From assembly GCF_038396675.1 (NCBI RefSeq), contig NC_088924.1:24970501-25034500 (forward strand): DNA of 64,000 nucleotides, in the 5' to 3' direction. The position numbers and the translations under genes are program-made. This document shows positions 53,106 through 64,000 of the stretch, piece after piece; the stretch's first letter is position 1; every line of letters starts with the position of its first letter. Source of the stretch: Hydra vulgaris (Eukaryota > Cnidaria > Hydrozoa > Anthoathecata > Hydridae). A model generated the notes under the pieces. That model did not search any database. It was given only the letters and a program-made list of their open reading frames with translations, and was not told where the DNA came from.

Positions 53106-54445
53106 TTGTTTAAGCTAGTTAGTGGTTTCTTTAGTAGTGGCTAGTAGTGGTTTCTCTTTTCCAATGCTTTTATTAACTCTGTCTGTTAATCTGTCTGTTG
53201 ACGTCAAATCTTGCAATCAATTTTGAAGTCACTTCCTGATGATATATTTTCTTCAAAATTTGCATACATACTCTTGCTTGATGTCAATACAATATTCAAT
53301 AATTAGTTTTGCAATAAGTCAATTAATTTAGTTAATTTTAATTAAGTTTTTTTTTTATATGGGAAGAAGAATAATGATAACTTGGTGAATGTTATCGAAG
53401 TTTGCAGCATTGGAAAAGCTGGGAATTGCTGTTACCAGTTATACAATACCTATATGAGTAACTCTTGAGGTCTGCATAATACTTTGTATTCTGTTAATAT
53501 CACATGCATACTATTAGTTTTATACTATTGTTATTTTAATATACACATAACAATACATAATAATATTTTAATAAACCCAACCATAACCAAGAAAAAGCAA
53601 AAAAACTAAAGACCACACATTAAAAAGTTATTAAAAAAAGATATTTTTATCTTAAGGTGGTTTATCACAAAAAAAAGTGAGTATAAAAACTTAATTGCTT
53701 TTATTTGCAATACTTACACCAATTAATAAAAAAAATTAATTCATTTTGAATTAAATTTATTATATGTTCTCCATACACATACTACTTAAAGATGAGGATT
53801 TTGTTTCACTTTTTTTAAAATTTTATTAAAAGTTGTTCTTTTTTAGAATTTCATTTGCCATTTAATAGAACAACCAAATAAAAACAACAAATTAATAAAC
53901 TGCTTTGCTTATTCTCTATAAAAAATTAGTAGGAACAATTTCTGAAAACTTCAAGTAAATTTTTGGCTGAGTTATGTTTAAAGTGAAATAAAAATCAAAG
54001 TGTCTTAAAACCATTTAAAAAAATAAACTATCATGAAAAATAAACTAAACATTAAAAAATCCCTGAACTATAACTTTTTGTAGCATCAATTTGGTCTTCA
54101 ATGTTGTTAAGTCCTTTTTTAATCGCTCTTATGACTAATCTGTGTTGTTTTGCACTTTTCATCTTTTTTTTTTCAAATATTTCACTCAATGAAACAATGA
54201 AAGTTTAAAATAAGGTTGGCCGTTTTTTCCGTATTGGTTATTTCCGTATTGGTTAAAGATTAAAATCTAATTGAAAAGATTTTTTATTAAACTCCAGTTT
54301 TGTTGAAAAACGCTAAGTTCCTCATATGGTTCTTCCAACAAACATTTTTTAGACATTATTGAGAACCATTTAAATTTTGAGTTTGACTGAACAGCCAAGT
54401 ATTAGTTTGACTGAACAGCGAAGTATTAGATGCATTCATGCTGGA
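53106..54445. other. COX18 intron, first part
   Basis: AT-rich, no recognisable genes. A small ACAGC(c/g)AAGTATTAG(t/a)T duplication lies near 54390-54430. Confidence 0.5.
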
Positions 54446-54449
54446 GAAT

Positions 54450-54940
54450 TTATATTTGGTCTAAATGGCTCATTTGATTCAGATTTTTTGTAACAACTTG
54501 CACTACCTGCTTGGCAAAACTAGTGGTGGTATTTATCATCATCAAACTCAGTGCATTTCCATAATAATGCCAAAACTGATTTTTCCATACTGTATATTGC
54601 ATTTTTATTGTTATGTATGACCATGCCATAGTAATCTGCATTAAATTAATTTTTTTTTTTTGTAAGTATTTTTTTCCCAGATTTGGCTGTTAATGTTCCT
54701 TTATATTCTTTGACCTAATTTATTGTCTCCAGGTGCTTCTGGACATGACTTATACATTCCAACTTTTTAGGAATTATTTTACCATATTTTTTATATGGAT
54801 TACTTTTAACCACATCTTTATATGATGAGGTATTGCCATTTCCAAGGTTTATTAAACCATGCTTTTCAACCAAACGTTGAAAAATTTCAATAGCACCTAT
54901 TACTTTTATTGAGACAATTTTGTGTGATTTTTGGAACATT
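54450..54940 (-). pseudogene. Mutator-like transposase scrap
   Basis: 54939-54715 reads MFQKSHKIVSIKVIG..GNGNTSSYKDVVKSNPYKKYG, KKLECISHVQKHL. This fits the GDGDSK..Y..V....PYG....K.EC..HVQKR block of MULE-type transposase-like proteins, although both Asp of GDGD are Asn. 54641-54450 continues in another frame (FWHYYGNALSL; a LIRN-type region is missing). It lies in the COX18 intron, antisense to it. Only a short part of the domain survives. Confidence 0.55.
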
Positions 54941-56047
54941 TTCTATTTAAAAGTTTATATTGCTTTTATATCATAAACAAAATTAATATTTTTGTATAAG
55001 TTGGCACATGACACAAGGTACATGTGATTGTTGGAACACACTGAGCTGTAATAGCTGCATTTCTCACAGCTGTTTTAAAATAATTTCAATAGGATGTAAT
55101 ATGCTGATATAAGTTTTAAACTTTGGTGAGAAATAAACCAAAAACTCATTTTCAACAAGTCGAGATTTAGTTGGTTGGTGATTTTTAAAGTCTGTTTACA
55201 CTGAAAGTTTTTGTTTTTATGTGACTAATAATTGTTTTCTAATTTTTAAGGCCAATTTTCACTGATTTTTTTTTTTTTTTTTTTTTTTTATGACAAGTAA
55301 AAATTAATAAATAGGAGGGGGGGGGGGTTGGTCCTAATAAGCTTTGGGTGGGTGGGAAAATTTTCAAAAAATTAATAATTGTCCCCCTCTCATTTTTTTT
55401 ATTATTATTTTTTATTAAGGACCCGAGAGTAGGACTCCATTTCTATTCATATAAAGTTTGTGTTGTGCTGAACTAGCCTTAGATAAGATTAGCATTTCTC
55501 TTCTAGAAATTATACTCCCTTGCCTAGAAATAGTTTTCTAAATTAGTGAAACATGCCTTCAATAGAATAATTCATGTGATTATTTTGGTTTAAACTTGAT
55601 GTTTGTGTCACATGATCTTAATGATGTCATTCTGTGATAGCTGTTACCAGCCGCTTTAGTACAGGCAAGAATCTGACATGACAATATTGATAGCTTGCAA
55701 ATCTCAATGAAGATATTGTAAAAAAAGAACTTAAATGTCTTTTAATTGCGTTGTCTCTTTGACAGATATAATTCTGCTTGTGGATAAATGTCTCATGATT
55801 GAAACATTGAAACAATTTTTTCTATTTGAAATTGAAATCTCAAGGACAGTGGTATACTGAAACAGTGAGATGAGTTAAATAAATTAAAGTTGAAAAGAAG
55901 AAAATATTACTCATTACAAAAGTTAAGCTATCTTCCATGCACGCTTTATAGGCAAATCCCTTTACTTCATGAAGTTTAAGCTACTGCTTTCAAGAATCAG
56001 ACAGGTCATTATTCTAAGTCAAGACATTATCATAGAGGTTGATAAGA
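54941..56047. other. COX18 intron, middle part
   Basis: Contains a T run of about 20 (55266-55289) and a G run of about 10 (55316-55327). About 55620-56040 is less AT-rich and may be decayed transposon coding, but no motif is clear. Confidence 0.45.
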
Positions 56048-56600
56048 TGGCTGATTTTATTTCTTTATTCTGGGCTCCATGGTTCCTAACAAATAAGTTT
56101 GCAGATTCTGCTACCTTTCAGGTTTATTAAATAATTTATTAAATTAACAAACAAATATAATAAAAATGTTGATATTTTGAACAACAAAGCTAAAATTATT
56201 AATAGGATCAGAGGAACTACTGGCAGATGTGCCACTATGCAAACTTTTAGTTTGGATCAAAATTTTTGTAAAATCGTGGGAAAATCATACCTGGTACTTG
56301 GATCCATCTACAGTTGTAATGTTGTTAGCCTCTTCTGACAGCTATTACAAGGATATGGAAGATATGGCAAAGATTTTTTACTCAAAAGAGACAGGTGAAC
56401 ACAATAATCATAAAGTTGTGAGAATCAGAGCAGTTCTTCCAGATGATTTCAGTGTTTTGCAACATCATGATCATCCCCTATCTTTGGCTGCATGTGTTTC
56501 TAAAGACTCATGGTTAATCTTTATCATTCTGAGGCATAGTATGGAAAAATGCATCTGGATGGATTTTCCACAGATGTTTTGGAAAAGATCTTTTATTTAA
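56048..56600 (+). pseudogene. Possible third copy of the hAT-like family
   Basis: 56048-56110 reads ADFISLFWAPWFLTNKFADSATF. 56210-56600 reads SEELLADVPLCKLLVWIKIF, KSWENHTWYLDPSTVVMLLA, SSDSYYKDMEDMAKIFYSKE, then loses similarity. The W-x-AP-W, the A-D-x-x-L spacing and (H)xWYL-x-x-x-V-V correspond to [15 protein letters not shown] and [10 protein letters not shown] in the gene at 45060-47254. The upstream catalytic part is missing. Similarity is weak and short, so the identity is tentative. Confidence 0.5.
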
Positions 56601-57050
56601 GCCATAAAATGGTTTTGAGAATATTAAAAAATATGATGGAGTATAATAAGCTCGATTCATGTTATAAACAAACAATAAGATAAAACAAGATCTTTTGATA
56701 AAATTTTTACATTTAAAAAATGGCTACATTTTTTGTATAAATGTAGCCAAATTTTGATAAATGTAGCCATTTATTAAAAAATTTATTAAGCACTACTCTT
56801 TTTTTTGTTTGTTGATGAAGCAAGCTATTTCATATTAAGTAATTTACTCCTAATATCATAATATTCAAATGACAAATGATTTCATGATGATCTGATTCAA
56901 ATGACATCTTATTATGTCAAGTATTACAAAAAAGTAAAATATGAGCTGCATGTTTTTGTTTGGTCTTGTTTTTTTTTTGTTTTTTTTTTTACCATTTCAC
57001 CAAAATATGTTGTTCCATGCAAGACTAAGTAGAATAGTTATCAGCAAAGA

Positions 57051-57158
57051 AGTTCAAAAACTGTATAATTAAGTTCAAAAACTGTATAATTAAGTTCAAA
57101 AACTGTATAGTTAAGTTCAAAAACTGTATAATTAAGTTCAAAAACTGTATAATTAAGG
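57051..57158. repeat. 21-bp minisatellite
   Basis: Five head-to-tail copies of AAGTTCAAAAACTGTATA(a/g)TT, nearly identical, in the COX18 intron. Confidence 0.95.
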
Positions 57159-57565
57159 CACAGCATGATGTTTTATTTTAAAAAGATGTTTTAAAATTAT
57201 TTTGACTTGATTGAGTCAAAAAATAAGTCACAGATTGTCCACAAGCACAAAAGATAATACTGATACCAAAAGAAATAAATCAAACAAAGGTGACAAAAGC
57301 TTTAATTGAGTTCTTACATGACAAGTGTACATATAAGGTTGGACTGTTGATAATGTTGACCAAACCGGATCCAGGATCAAGCATTGTTTAATGTCTTACA
57401 TTGTTTGTTGACCAAGAATTGATTAAAGACTTAAAAGCTTTTTATTCCTCAAGTAAGGCGTTGTTTTTAGATAGGTGTTGATTTTATTACAAACATTTTT
57501 TTTTTAATATTTAAGTTATCTTTTTTCTGTTTTCTTGTTTGCTACAAAAAATGAAAATATAAATA

Positions 57566-57912
57566 GTCGCTTGTGAAACTAAACAGTTCCTTGTGAAATT
57601 AAACAGTCACTTGTGAAACTAAATAATCACTTGTGAAACTAAACAATCACTTTTGAAATTAAGCAATAGCTCCTGAAATTAAACAATCACCTGTGAAACT
57701 AAACAATTACTTGTGAAACTAAACAATAACTTGTGAAACTTAACAATCACTTGTGTAACTAAACAATTCCTTGTGAAATTAAACATTCACTTGTGAAACT
57801 TAACAATCACTTGTGAAACTAAACAATCGCTTGTGAAACTAAACAATCACTTGTGAAATTAAACAATAGCTCGTGAAATTAAACAATCACCTATGAAACT
57901 AAACAATCCTTT
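57566..57912. repeat. 20-bp minisatellite
   Basis: About 17 copies of TCACTTGTGAAACTAAACAA with scattered variants (TAGCTCGTGAAATTAAACAA, TTCCTTGTGAAATTAAACA). The variant order TAGCTC(c/g)TGAAATT followed by TCACC occurs twice, so blocks of copies have been duplicated together. Confidence 0.95.
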
Positions 57913-57987
57913 GTAAACCCATTGTTTATTAATTTGCTGAATATATTTTTTAAATATATTTAAAAGAACTTTTTTTCAAAATTTTAG

Positions 57988-58129
57988 ATTGCTAAACGCA
58001 CTAGTGAAATTTACAAGAAAAATGATATATCTCTTATGCAATTTATTATGTTGCCATGGATCCAGGTGCCTACATGGATAACACTCTCATTAGCTTTGAG
58101 AAACATATCTGGCTGTAAGCTTCAAAATG
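57988..58129 (+). CDS. COX18: COX18 mitochondrial insertase, next exon
   Basis: Encodes IAKRTSEIYKKNDISLMQFI MLPWIQVPTWITLSLALRNI SGCKLQN. WIQ(L/V)P.W...S.ALRN(L/I)S is a diagnostic COX18 segment (second conserved membrane region). It joins the exon at 52524-52754 in phase 0 across a 5.2-kb intron full of minisatellites, and leaves phase 1 at AATG|GTGAGA. The remaining membrane segments (the ILP..G..NL and LYW..S...GL.QN blocks) were not found before the window ends, so the gene is incomplete here. Confidence 0.86.
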
Positions 58130-58378
58130 GTGAGAAAGTGTAATTTGTTTGAAGTTGCCTTGTTTGTATTTCCAATAATGTTATAACAGTTTTTTTATTA
58201 AACATTACCATATTGCCCTGTAAAGATATTGTTTAAACTTTATTTTTTAAATGGTTTTGATTCTGCTATATTCTGCACATTTTGCATTCAAATCTTTCTC
58301 TACCTATAAACTAATTTGGGATTCATTCAGGCAAATAAAATGTTTGTTAATTGATTCTTGTTTTAAAATAAATAATTT

Positions 58379-58662
58379 GGTATCAACAACCTGTGTAAAC
58401 ATCAATTTGGTATCAACAACCTGTGTAAACATCAATTTGGTATCAACAACCTGTGTAAACATCAAGTTGGTATCAACAACCTGTGTAAACATCAATTTGG
58501 TATCAACAACCTTTATAAACATCAATTTGGTATCAACAACCTGTGTAAACATCAATTTGGTATCAACAACCTTTATAAACATCAATTTGGTATCAACAAC
58601 CTGTGTAAACATCAATTTGGTATCAATAACCTGTGTAACAACAACAACCTGTGTAAACATCA
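58379..58662. repeat. 30-bp minisatellite with 60-bp higher-order unit
   Basis: About nine copies of GGTATCAACAACCTGTGTAA ACATCAATTT. Two copies carry CCTTTATAAAC instead of CCTGTGTAAAC, alternating with normal ones, so the 60-bp pair at 58501-58560 is repeated exactly at 58561-58620. Because 30 is divisible by 3, both strands stay open and give false repeat proteins. Confidence 0.96.
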
Positions 58663-59770
58663 ATGTTAAATAAAAATCAGTATTTTTATATTCAACTTCT
58701 TATAGATTATACTCACTTATATATTATACTCACATATTATACTTATCATATTATTATTATTTTACTTTATTATTATTATTACTTATTTTACTATATTATT
58801 ATTATTATTAATTTTACTTATACTTTGATTATACTTATCATATTATACTCACTTTCAATCACTTTCAATTTTTCAAATACTCAGTTTCAATAAGTTTTTA
58901 GTATGCTCAATAAGTTTCTTGTTTCAGCTATTAAGACACTCGAACTTTTTTTTTGGCTCCAAGAAAACATATCGTTACTCTCAAAATAAAATTCCAAAAG
59001 TTTTATGTTACAATAAAATCATCAATTAGAACAAGATGTTTCTTTAAACATAATAAATGACAAAATAGATCCATTAAAGTTTCAGAACTTCAAATTGCAA
59101 TACAATTTATTTAATCAATTGTATTTTTAATTATAAAAGTTTATATTGTTTTATGTGTTAGGATCATACATGCATGAATATGTATAGAAGTCTGTGTGGG
59201 ACTTCTTATAAGATAAGAATACATAAATCAGTCCCAAATTTAAAGATTTTCATGAGTTATTTTTAAAGCTAATTCATAAAAATAAACTATAATTTTATAA
59301 AATAAAAAATAAACTATAGAAATAACAGCAAAGTTGTCTTATAGTAATCCATACTATAAGACAACTTTTGCTGTTATTTCTATTGTTTATTTTCATTTGT
59401 ATTCAAAAATAATACTTGTATTAAGTTTTTTTTTTATTTTTTCACTATTTATATTTAACCTAATAAATTTGTAGCCAACTATGAATAAATATTTATTTTT
59501 TAGATCTTATACTTTTTTTTAATTTATATTTTAACAAAATGTTATCCATAAAAAATATTTTTAAACAAGGAAAAAAAAAAAAATTCCACAAAGGAAAATG
59601 TTTTCTATTTTTTAAAAGTGTATGTGCATTTTTAATTTTTGTTTTGATTTTGTTTTTTTTGGTCATCTTCATTTCAACTATTTGAGGGTAAAGTTGATAT
59701 TTAATGATTTAGATTAGCTAACCGTTTTTATTGTTTAAAGAATTATGATTTGCATATTAGTTTTTTTAAT
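58663..59770. other. Region between COX18 exon and the convergent gene
   Basis: AT-rich. Starts with (TAT)n-like tracts (58730-58810) and holds the hairpin at 59316-59383. No COX18 C-terminal exon could be found. Confidence 0.5.
59316..59383. repeat. 31-bp inverted repeat
   Basis: ATAGAAATAACAGCAAAGTT GTCTTATAGTA faces TACTATAAGACAACTTTTGC TGTTATTTCTAT around a six-base loop, with one single-base indel. Confidence 0.9.
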
Positions 59771-59773
59771 TTG

Positions 59774-60700
59774 TCAAAATATGTTTCTGACTGTACTGTC
59801 GCTTTCATTTTTTTCAATAGGGTGAGGCTGTAATAATTTTTGTCGCCAAAATTCCTTACTAGATTGAGTTGTTGTTGCAGTTCCAATTTTGTATTCAGTG
59901 TTTAAAAATTTGGTATCTTTTTGTGGAGGCATGGGTATATAAGGTATTCGATCAGTATTGTGCATTTGTTGCCCAATTAATGTGTTTTTTTGAGATATTT
60001 CAGGAATATTTACTCTTAATGTCTTATCGACTTCTATTTGACTTGTTTGTGATAAAGTTGCACTTGAATCTTTTCCGTCAGTTGATTGGATCAAAGGATT
60101 CCGTAAGTACTCTAGTGGTTCAATATATTTAGATGGTATTTCGGATGAATAACATAAAGAATTATTTTGTTGATCTGATATTTTTAATAGTCCAAGTTTT
60201 TTATCCAACATGGTTTTGTTTTGACAATCAACACCTTGTTTTATTGTTTTTTGTTTATGCTCCAATTGTTGATATATTTTTTCCTCTTCGTAATTTGGAA
60301 TGTCAATGTGAAGGGGCAGGTTATGGTATTTTATTTCTGTTTGGTTGATGATTCGGTTATTAGAAGCTATATTGTATGACTCTGGTGTTTTATTTAAAAT
60401 TTCATTCATTACGGCTTTTGAGATATCAGAATTTGTTTGTGATTCATTCTTTTTTTTGAGTATATTTTCAGTAAAGTATTTGTGAAAAAGTTGTTTTTGG
60501 TTGAGCACTTCACCCTCAGCAAAATAATGTTTTCTTTGTTGTGTGGTGTCTGCTTTCAGTATTGTGTTTTTATTGCTTAGTTGTGAAATTTTTGATTTCA
60601 AATTTGTTTTATTATAGTCTTTATCATCTGCAAGCTTTATATAATTTCCAACAATATTCTTCATAAGCGCTTGAATTTCATTTTCAGCTTGGCTTTGAAC
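59774..60700 (-). CDS. Coiled-coil gene, exon 5
   Basis: 309 codons including the stop, VQSQAENEIQALMKNIVGNY ... to SDSTVRNIF. The open frame is long for this composition, which supports it being a real exon. Confidence 0.85.
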   Translation of the reverse strand, partial: VQSQAENEIQALMKNIVGNYIKLADDKDYNKTNLKSKISQLSNKNTILKADTTQQRKHYFAEGEVLNQKQLFHKYFTENILKKKNESQTNSDISKAVMNEILNKTPESYNIASNNRIINQTEIKYHNLPLHIDIPNYEEEKIYQQLEHKQKTIKQGVDCQNKTMLDKKLGLLKISDQQNNSLCYSSEIPSKYIEPLEYLRNPLIQSTDGKDSSATLSQTSQIEVDKTLRVNIPEISQKNTLIGQQMHNTDRIPYIPMPPQKDTKFLNTEYKIGTATTTQSSKEFWRQKLLQPHPIEKNESDSTVRNIF

Positions 60701-63700
60701 CTAAATAATACGATATTACATAATGTTATGATATTTAAAATATATTTTTATTTCAATCTTTGTCCAACCAAAACTTGAATCCTTTTTGTTCAGTAATAGT
60801 ACAACCAGAAAAGTATATACCTCTTGTAGTTTGTGTTCGTGCTCCTTCCAATGTGTTTGATACTTGTTCTGTATATCATAAAGAATGTTGTGTATTTCAT
60901 CACGAAAACTAGTTCCTATTATATGAATGTAATAGAGAAAGATACAATAAGTTAATTTTATTTATGATATAGTTTTTTTATGTTTATATATTTTTAATAT
61001 AAATTAAATACATATATATTTTTATATGTGATACAAAAACATCATTGTTACTGTCAATACCACATTATCAATGATGTTTTGTATTACTTTTAAGTTTTAA
61101 CCTTGTTTTAATTTTTAAAATAAGTCAAGTTTAAAAAGTTTTCATAATGCTCTCTAAGCTTGAATAGAAATCTCTGTATAAAGAGTGCTTATTTGTGTTT
61201 CTGAAAAAATAAAGCGCACATTTTAAAAATTGAAGGGAAAAAAATTGGATCCTCAGATATTTTTTATGTAAAGAAATTGTTTCCATAAAAACATATTATC
61301 TATTGTATTTATATAAATATAAATAGAATCAACTAACCACTTGTAGTAACTTTCATCTCCTCTGCTAGTATTTCAAGTCGATCACTGATATTTTTTTCTG
61401 GTATTAAAATTTTTTCTGTTGTCTTTTTTAATTCTTTTATTTGTTCATTTAACAAGTTTATTGTATGACACATTTCTTTTCGCTCGACTCGCAAAATCTC
61501 TGTTTCCTTCAGCAATTCTTTTACTCTTTGAAACAATACTCTAATTAATTTGCATTTGACATTTGATTGTTCCTCTGCATCTAATCTGGATTTTGTTGAA
61601 GGTTTTTTTTTTATAATGTTTGGGTCTGCTTTAAGTATAAGAGGACTTGTTTCTTGTCCCTTTAATTTTTTACGAATGGCTTCTTTTATGACACCACTCT
61701 CATTGTGCTCATTACTGTCTCTAAGATTACATAAACAGAATACATAAACATAAAAAACATATAGTAAAACAGTTTTTGTATTTGTGTTTTAATGTAACTT
61801 ATAATAATTCTGTAAACAATCTTTTTGCACTAAACTTAGTTTGATTTTGCTAATTGGACTACTAATTTTCATTAGCCTAATTTTGGCCCATTATTCATAA
61901 AACTTATGAACCTAGGGAAGAAGGGGGAAGAGGTGTTTGCTATTGCAATGCCGAAATTTTGAGTGAAAATTTATTGATTAAATGACTTTCTTACTTTTTT
62001 CTGTACATTTTTTGCTCAAATTGTTTTTTTAATCTAATCGCTTTACCAAATAAAGTCTTAATCCTTATTTAAATGTTTTGTAACTTCTTAAAAAAAACTT
62101 AATCCTAAAGAAATTAAAATTTCTTAATATTTCTTCATCATGATTTTTTTACTTCACCTACAAAATTTATAGAAATTAATTTACATTTTTAATATGGTTT
62201 ATCATGATTTTTTTACTTCATCTGCAAAATTTAAAGAAGTTTACATTTTTTAATATGGTTTATCATAATTTTTTTACTTCACCTGCAGAATTTAAAGAAA
62301 TTAAATTACATTTTTTAATATGGTTCACCATGAGCAGATTAGTTTACTTCACTTAGAGTTTTAATGAGAAAAAGAAATGTTTTATTAAGACTGTTTTTTA
62401 TTTATTATATTGAAAAAACAGAGGTAAATATAATATTGTTTCCATCCCCTATTATCAGCTTGGAACCCAATGCTTTTAAACAGCCTTTCTGCTTTACTTT
62501 CAGTCTTTCTGCTTTATTGATTTTGTAAGTTTTTGACGTGCTTGGCTATTTTATGATAAGATCTGATGACACTTCAAGTTTAATGAATTGATAACCTTTT
62601 AGAAAGTTATAAATTCATAAAGATTTATGAATTATAAAACATATTCTTTTTAATTTGTACGAAATTTGTATTTTTGTAGTTTAACCCTCCTTTTTTTTGT
62701 GTGACGAATATTTAACTGTTATGCAGTTGTACTGAGCACTAACTTGCTTTCAGTTACGCTGATCGCATAAGTTTGTTTTAGTTTTTAAATAATAGCCCTA
62801 TATAGCAATAGCAAATAGCCCTAATATTGGTCAAAATTTTTTAGATTATTTTACATAATCTTAATGCGAAACTCTAAATGGCAATAATAATAATTAACAG
62901 TGTTATAAAAGTATAAGTAATTAATTTCTTTCTTTAATTTTTTAGTTATATATTTTTTTATTAGTTAAAAATTGTTTTTAAGTTTAAAAATATAAGATTT
63001 ATTAGTTAAAAATTGTTTTATAATTATAATTAACAGTGTTATAAAAAGATAAATTAATTTCTTTTTTTTTGTTATTTGGTTAATGATACCTTTTTTTATT
63101 AAGTTATATGTTTAAAAATAAGTTTTATTAGTTAAAAATTGTTTTAAAACCTTTAGTTTGTATCTATACCTGTAAAATAAATTGTACAATCCATCAACGT
63201 CAATTGGCACTGACGCCGTTGTACTTTTCTTTTTTCTACTTTTAACTTCAAGTTCTGAATCGGAATGATATAATCTATTACTATCTTTAGTTTTGTAGTC
63301 TTTGTTTTTTATTTTATCATTTTTCATTTTTTCCTCACTTTCATGACGTTTTCTCCGTTCTTTTTTTGTTCTCGGTGACCTAAAATTGAATAAAATCATA
63401 TGTATTTATAAAGTTTTTTTTTTTCATTTGTTTGCGTTGTTATTACCTGTGCGATATGTGATAATTACCTGTGACGTGTTATTATTACCTGTGACATGTG
63501 TGATCACTAGGTCTTGATCTTGTTCTACTGTCTAGTCTTTTTCTTTCTTCCTCCAAACTGTTTTCATTGTTTCTAATGCATTCTTCTCTTCTTCTATGGC
63601 GTTCTTTTAAACTTTTATCTCGATGCTTTTTTGTACAGCACCTTTCATCGTCAGAAGTTTCTGACTTAGATCTACGAGATCTGTTTTTGGTTTTTTCAGA

Positions 63701-63949
63701 CGTTTTGCGTTCTTTGTTTGCACTTTTGTAGTGTTGACAGTCAACTTGGTGTGAATTATGCTTGTTTTTGTAGTCTTGTCTGTTTAAGTTCTTTTCTTCT
63801 TCAGTAATTGTTTTATTATCATCAATAGGGTTCACAACTTGTTCCATTTTTTTATCTTTAATTTCCCGTTTTGATTTATGTCTTGAATGACGCTCTTTTG
63901 TTGACATTTCAACTTTGTGCATACTTTTTATTTTTTCTTCTTCGTCCAT
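59774..63949 (-). CDS. Unrecognised charged coiled-coil protein (5 exons)
   Basis: Exons on the minus strand: 63949-63489, 63379-63170, 61720-61338, 60915-60821, 60700-59774. All introns are GT-AG and the phases (2, 2, 1, 0) join, giving about 691 residues ending at a TGA (59774-59776). Residues 1-220 are very rich in Lys, Arg, Glu, Ser and Asp (KERHSRHKSKREIKDKK; RSRRSKSETSDDERC). About 230-430 is predicted coiled coil (FQRVKELLKETEILRVERKE, HNILYDIQNKYQTHWKEHEH). The rest is low-complexity and polar, with EPLEYLRNPL and SKEFWRQKLLQPHP. No signal peptide or membrane segment is seen. It could be a nuclear RS-like or centrosomal protein, but I recognise no family. It converges on COX18. Confidence 0.82.
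60821..60915 (-). CDS. Coiled-coil gene, exon 4
   Basis: Encodes TSFRDEIHNILYDIQNKYQT HWKEHEHKLQE. Acceptor TAATAG, donor GAG|GTATAT. Confidence 0.83.
61338..61720 (-). CDS. Coiled-coil gene, exon 3
   Basis: Encodes NESGVIKEAIRKKLKGQETS ... FQRVKELLKETEILRVERKE MCHTINLLNEQIKELKKTTE, the main heptad-rich stretch. Donor AGTG|GTTAGT. Confidence 0.85.
61721..63169. other. Intron 2 of the coiled-coil gene
   Basis: No coding seen. It contains a 62-66-bp tandem repeat (62138-62333) and repeated TTATTAGTTAAAAATTG / TTAACAGTGTTATAAAA motifs at about 62890-63140. Confidence 0.6.
62138..62333. repeat. Three-copy tandem repeat of about 65 bp
   Basis: Unit TCAT(g/a)ATTTTTTTACTTCA C(c/t)TGCA(a/g)AATTTA ... 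TTTTTAATATGGTTTA, three copies with increasing divergence. Confidence 0.9.
63170..63379 (-). CDS. Coiled-coil gene, exon 2
   Basis: Encodes SPRTKKERRKRHESEEKMKN ... VPIDVDGLYNLFY. Acceptor AATTTTAG, donor TACAG|GTATAG. Confidence 0.83.
63440..63495 (-). repeat. Three tandem splice-donor-like units
   Basis: On the minus strand CACAG|GTAAT occurs three times, spaced 20 and 22 nt apart: CATGTCACAGGTAATAATAA, CACGTCACAGGTAATTATCA, CATATCGCACAGGTAATAAC. The first closes exon 1 of the coiled-coil gene in frame; the others lie just inside the intron. Confidence 0.8.
63489..63949 (-). CDS. Coiled-coil gene, exon 1
   Basis: Start MDEEEKIKSMHKVEMSTKER at 63949. The AG of TTTTTTGTTAG lies five bases before the ATG (63955-63956), a candidate spliced-leader acceptor. 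Ends CACAG|GTAATA, the first of three tandem donor-like copies. Confidence 0.82.
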
Positions 63950-64000
63950 CTTTTCTAACAAAAAATTGATTAGTTTGTAAAAATACAAATTTCAAGTTTC

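Noticed and set aside
57566..58662. Spaced direct repeats resembling a CRISPR array
   Set aside because: Units are head to tail without unique spacers, in a eukaryotic intron, with no cas genes.
58251..58673. 140-codon frame with NLVSTTCVNI repeats, and its antisense
   Set aside because: It is a 30-bp minisatellite; the period is a multiple of three, so both strands stay open by chance.
59869..60348. Two + strand frames of 87 and 71 codons
   Set aside because: Antisense to the large last exon of the coiled-coil gene; no similarity.

Overview
The window looks like nuclear DNA of a cnidarian, most likely Hydra. It is very AT-rich, its genes have short exons and long introns, and it is crowded with decayed DNA transposons, CR1/L2-like retrotransposons, foldback elements and (TA)n arrays. 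No bacterial operon or phage structure is present. The Hydra call is an inference from composition, element types and protein similarity, because no search was possible.

Four host-gene or gene-like regions can be argued. A complete bystin gene (BYSL, ribosome biogenesis) runs on the + strand in 12 exons from 22615 to 50966. All splice phases join and give about 423 residues. Downstream on the same strand are two exons of COX18, the mitochondrial insertase needed for cytochrome c oxidase assembly (52524-52754 and 57988-58129); its last exons were not found. Convergent to it, on the - strand, is a five-exon gene for an unrecognised charged, coiled-coil protein of about 691 residues (63949 to 59774). 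Everything else that codes is transposon-derived and broken.

Layout: 1-2375 holds a dead Tc1-like element and two antisense retrotransposon scraps. 2507-5875 is an unclassified element with about 320-bp terminal inverted repeats, flanked by TA arrays that carry palindromes made of its own tips. 6488-14610 is a PIF-Harbinger/ISL2EU-like transposon. It encodes a THAP-DDE transposase on + and, convergently, a SWIM plus YqaJ-nuclease protein on -. That second gene was split by a 4.1-kb non-LTR retrotransposon (9146-13271) bounded by the 8-bp target duplication CAATTTTG; removing the insert in silico restores the reading frame. 14820-16460 holds a tRNA-headed SINE and a 5'-truncated retrotransposon with a snap-back hairpin. 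16465-22560 is mostly non-coding, with a hAT/ZMYM1-like remnant.

Bystin intron 2 (11.4 kb) and intron 10 (8.4 kb) act as transposon sinks. They carry two mariner elements, a Tc1-like element with Sleeping Beauty-style double repeats, several MITEs, large foldbacks and broken multi-copy transposase-like genes. The COX18 intron carries three different minisatellites. The most unusual content is a transposase-like family present in up to three diverged copies (3240-5356, 45060-47254, possibly 56048-56600). Its residue order resembles hAT (D, D, CxxH, RW), but the one copy with visible ends has long TIRs in TA repeats, unlike canonical hAT.
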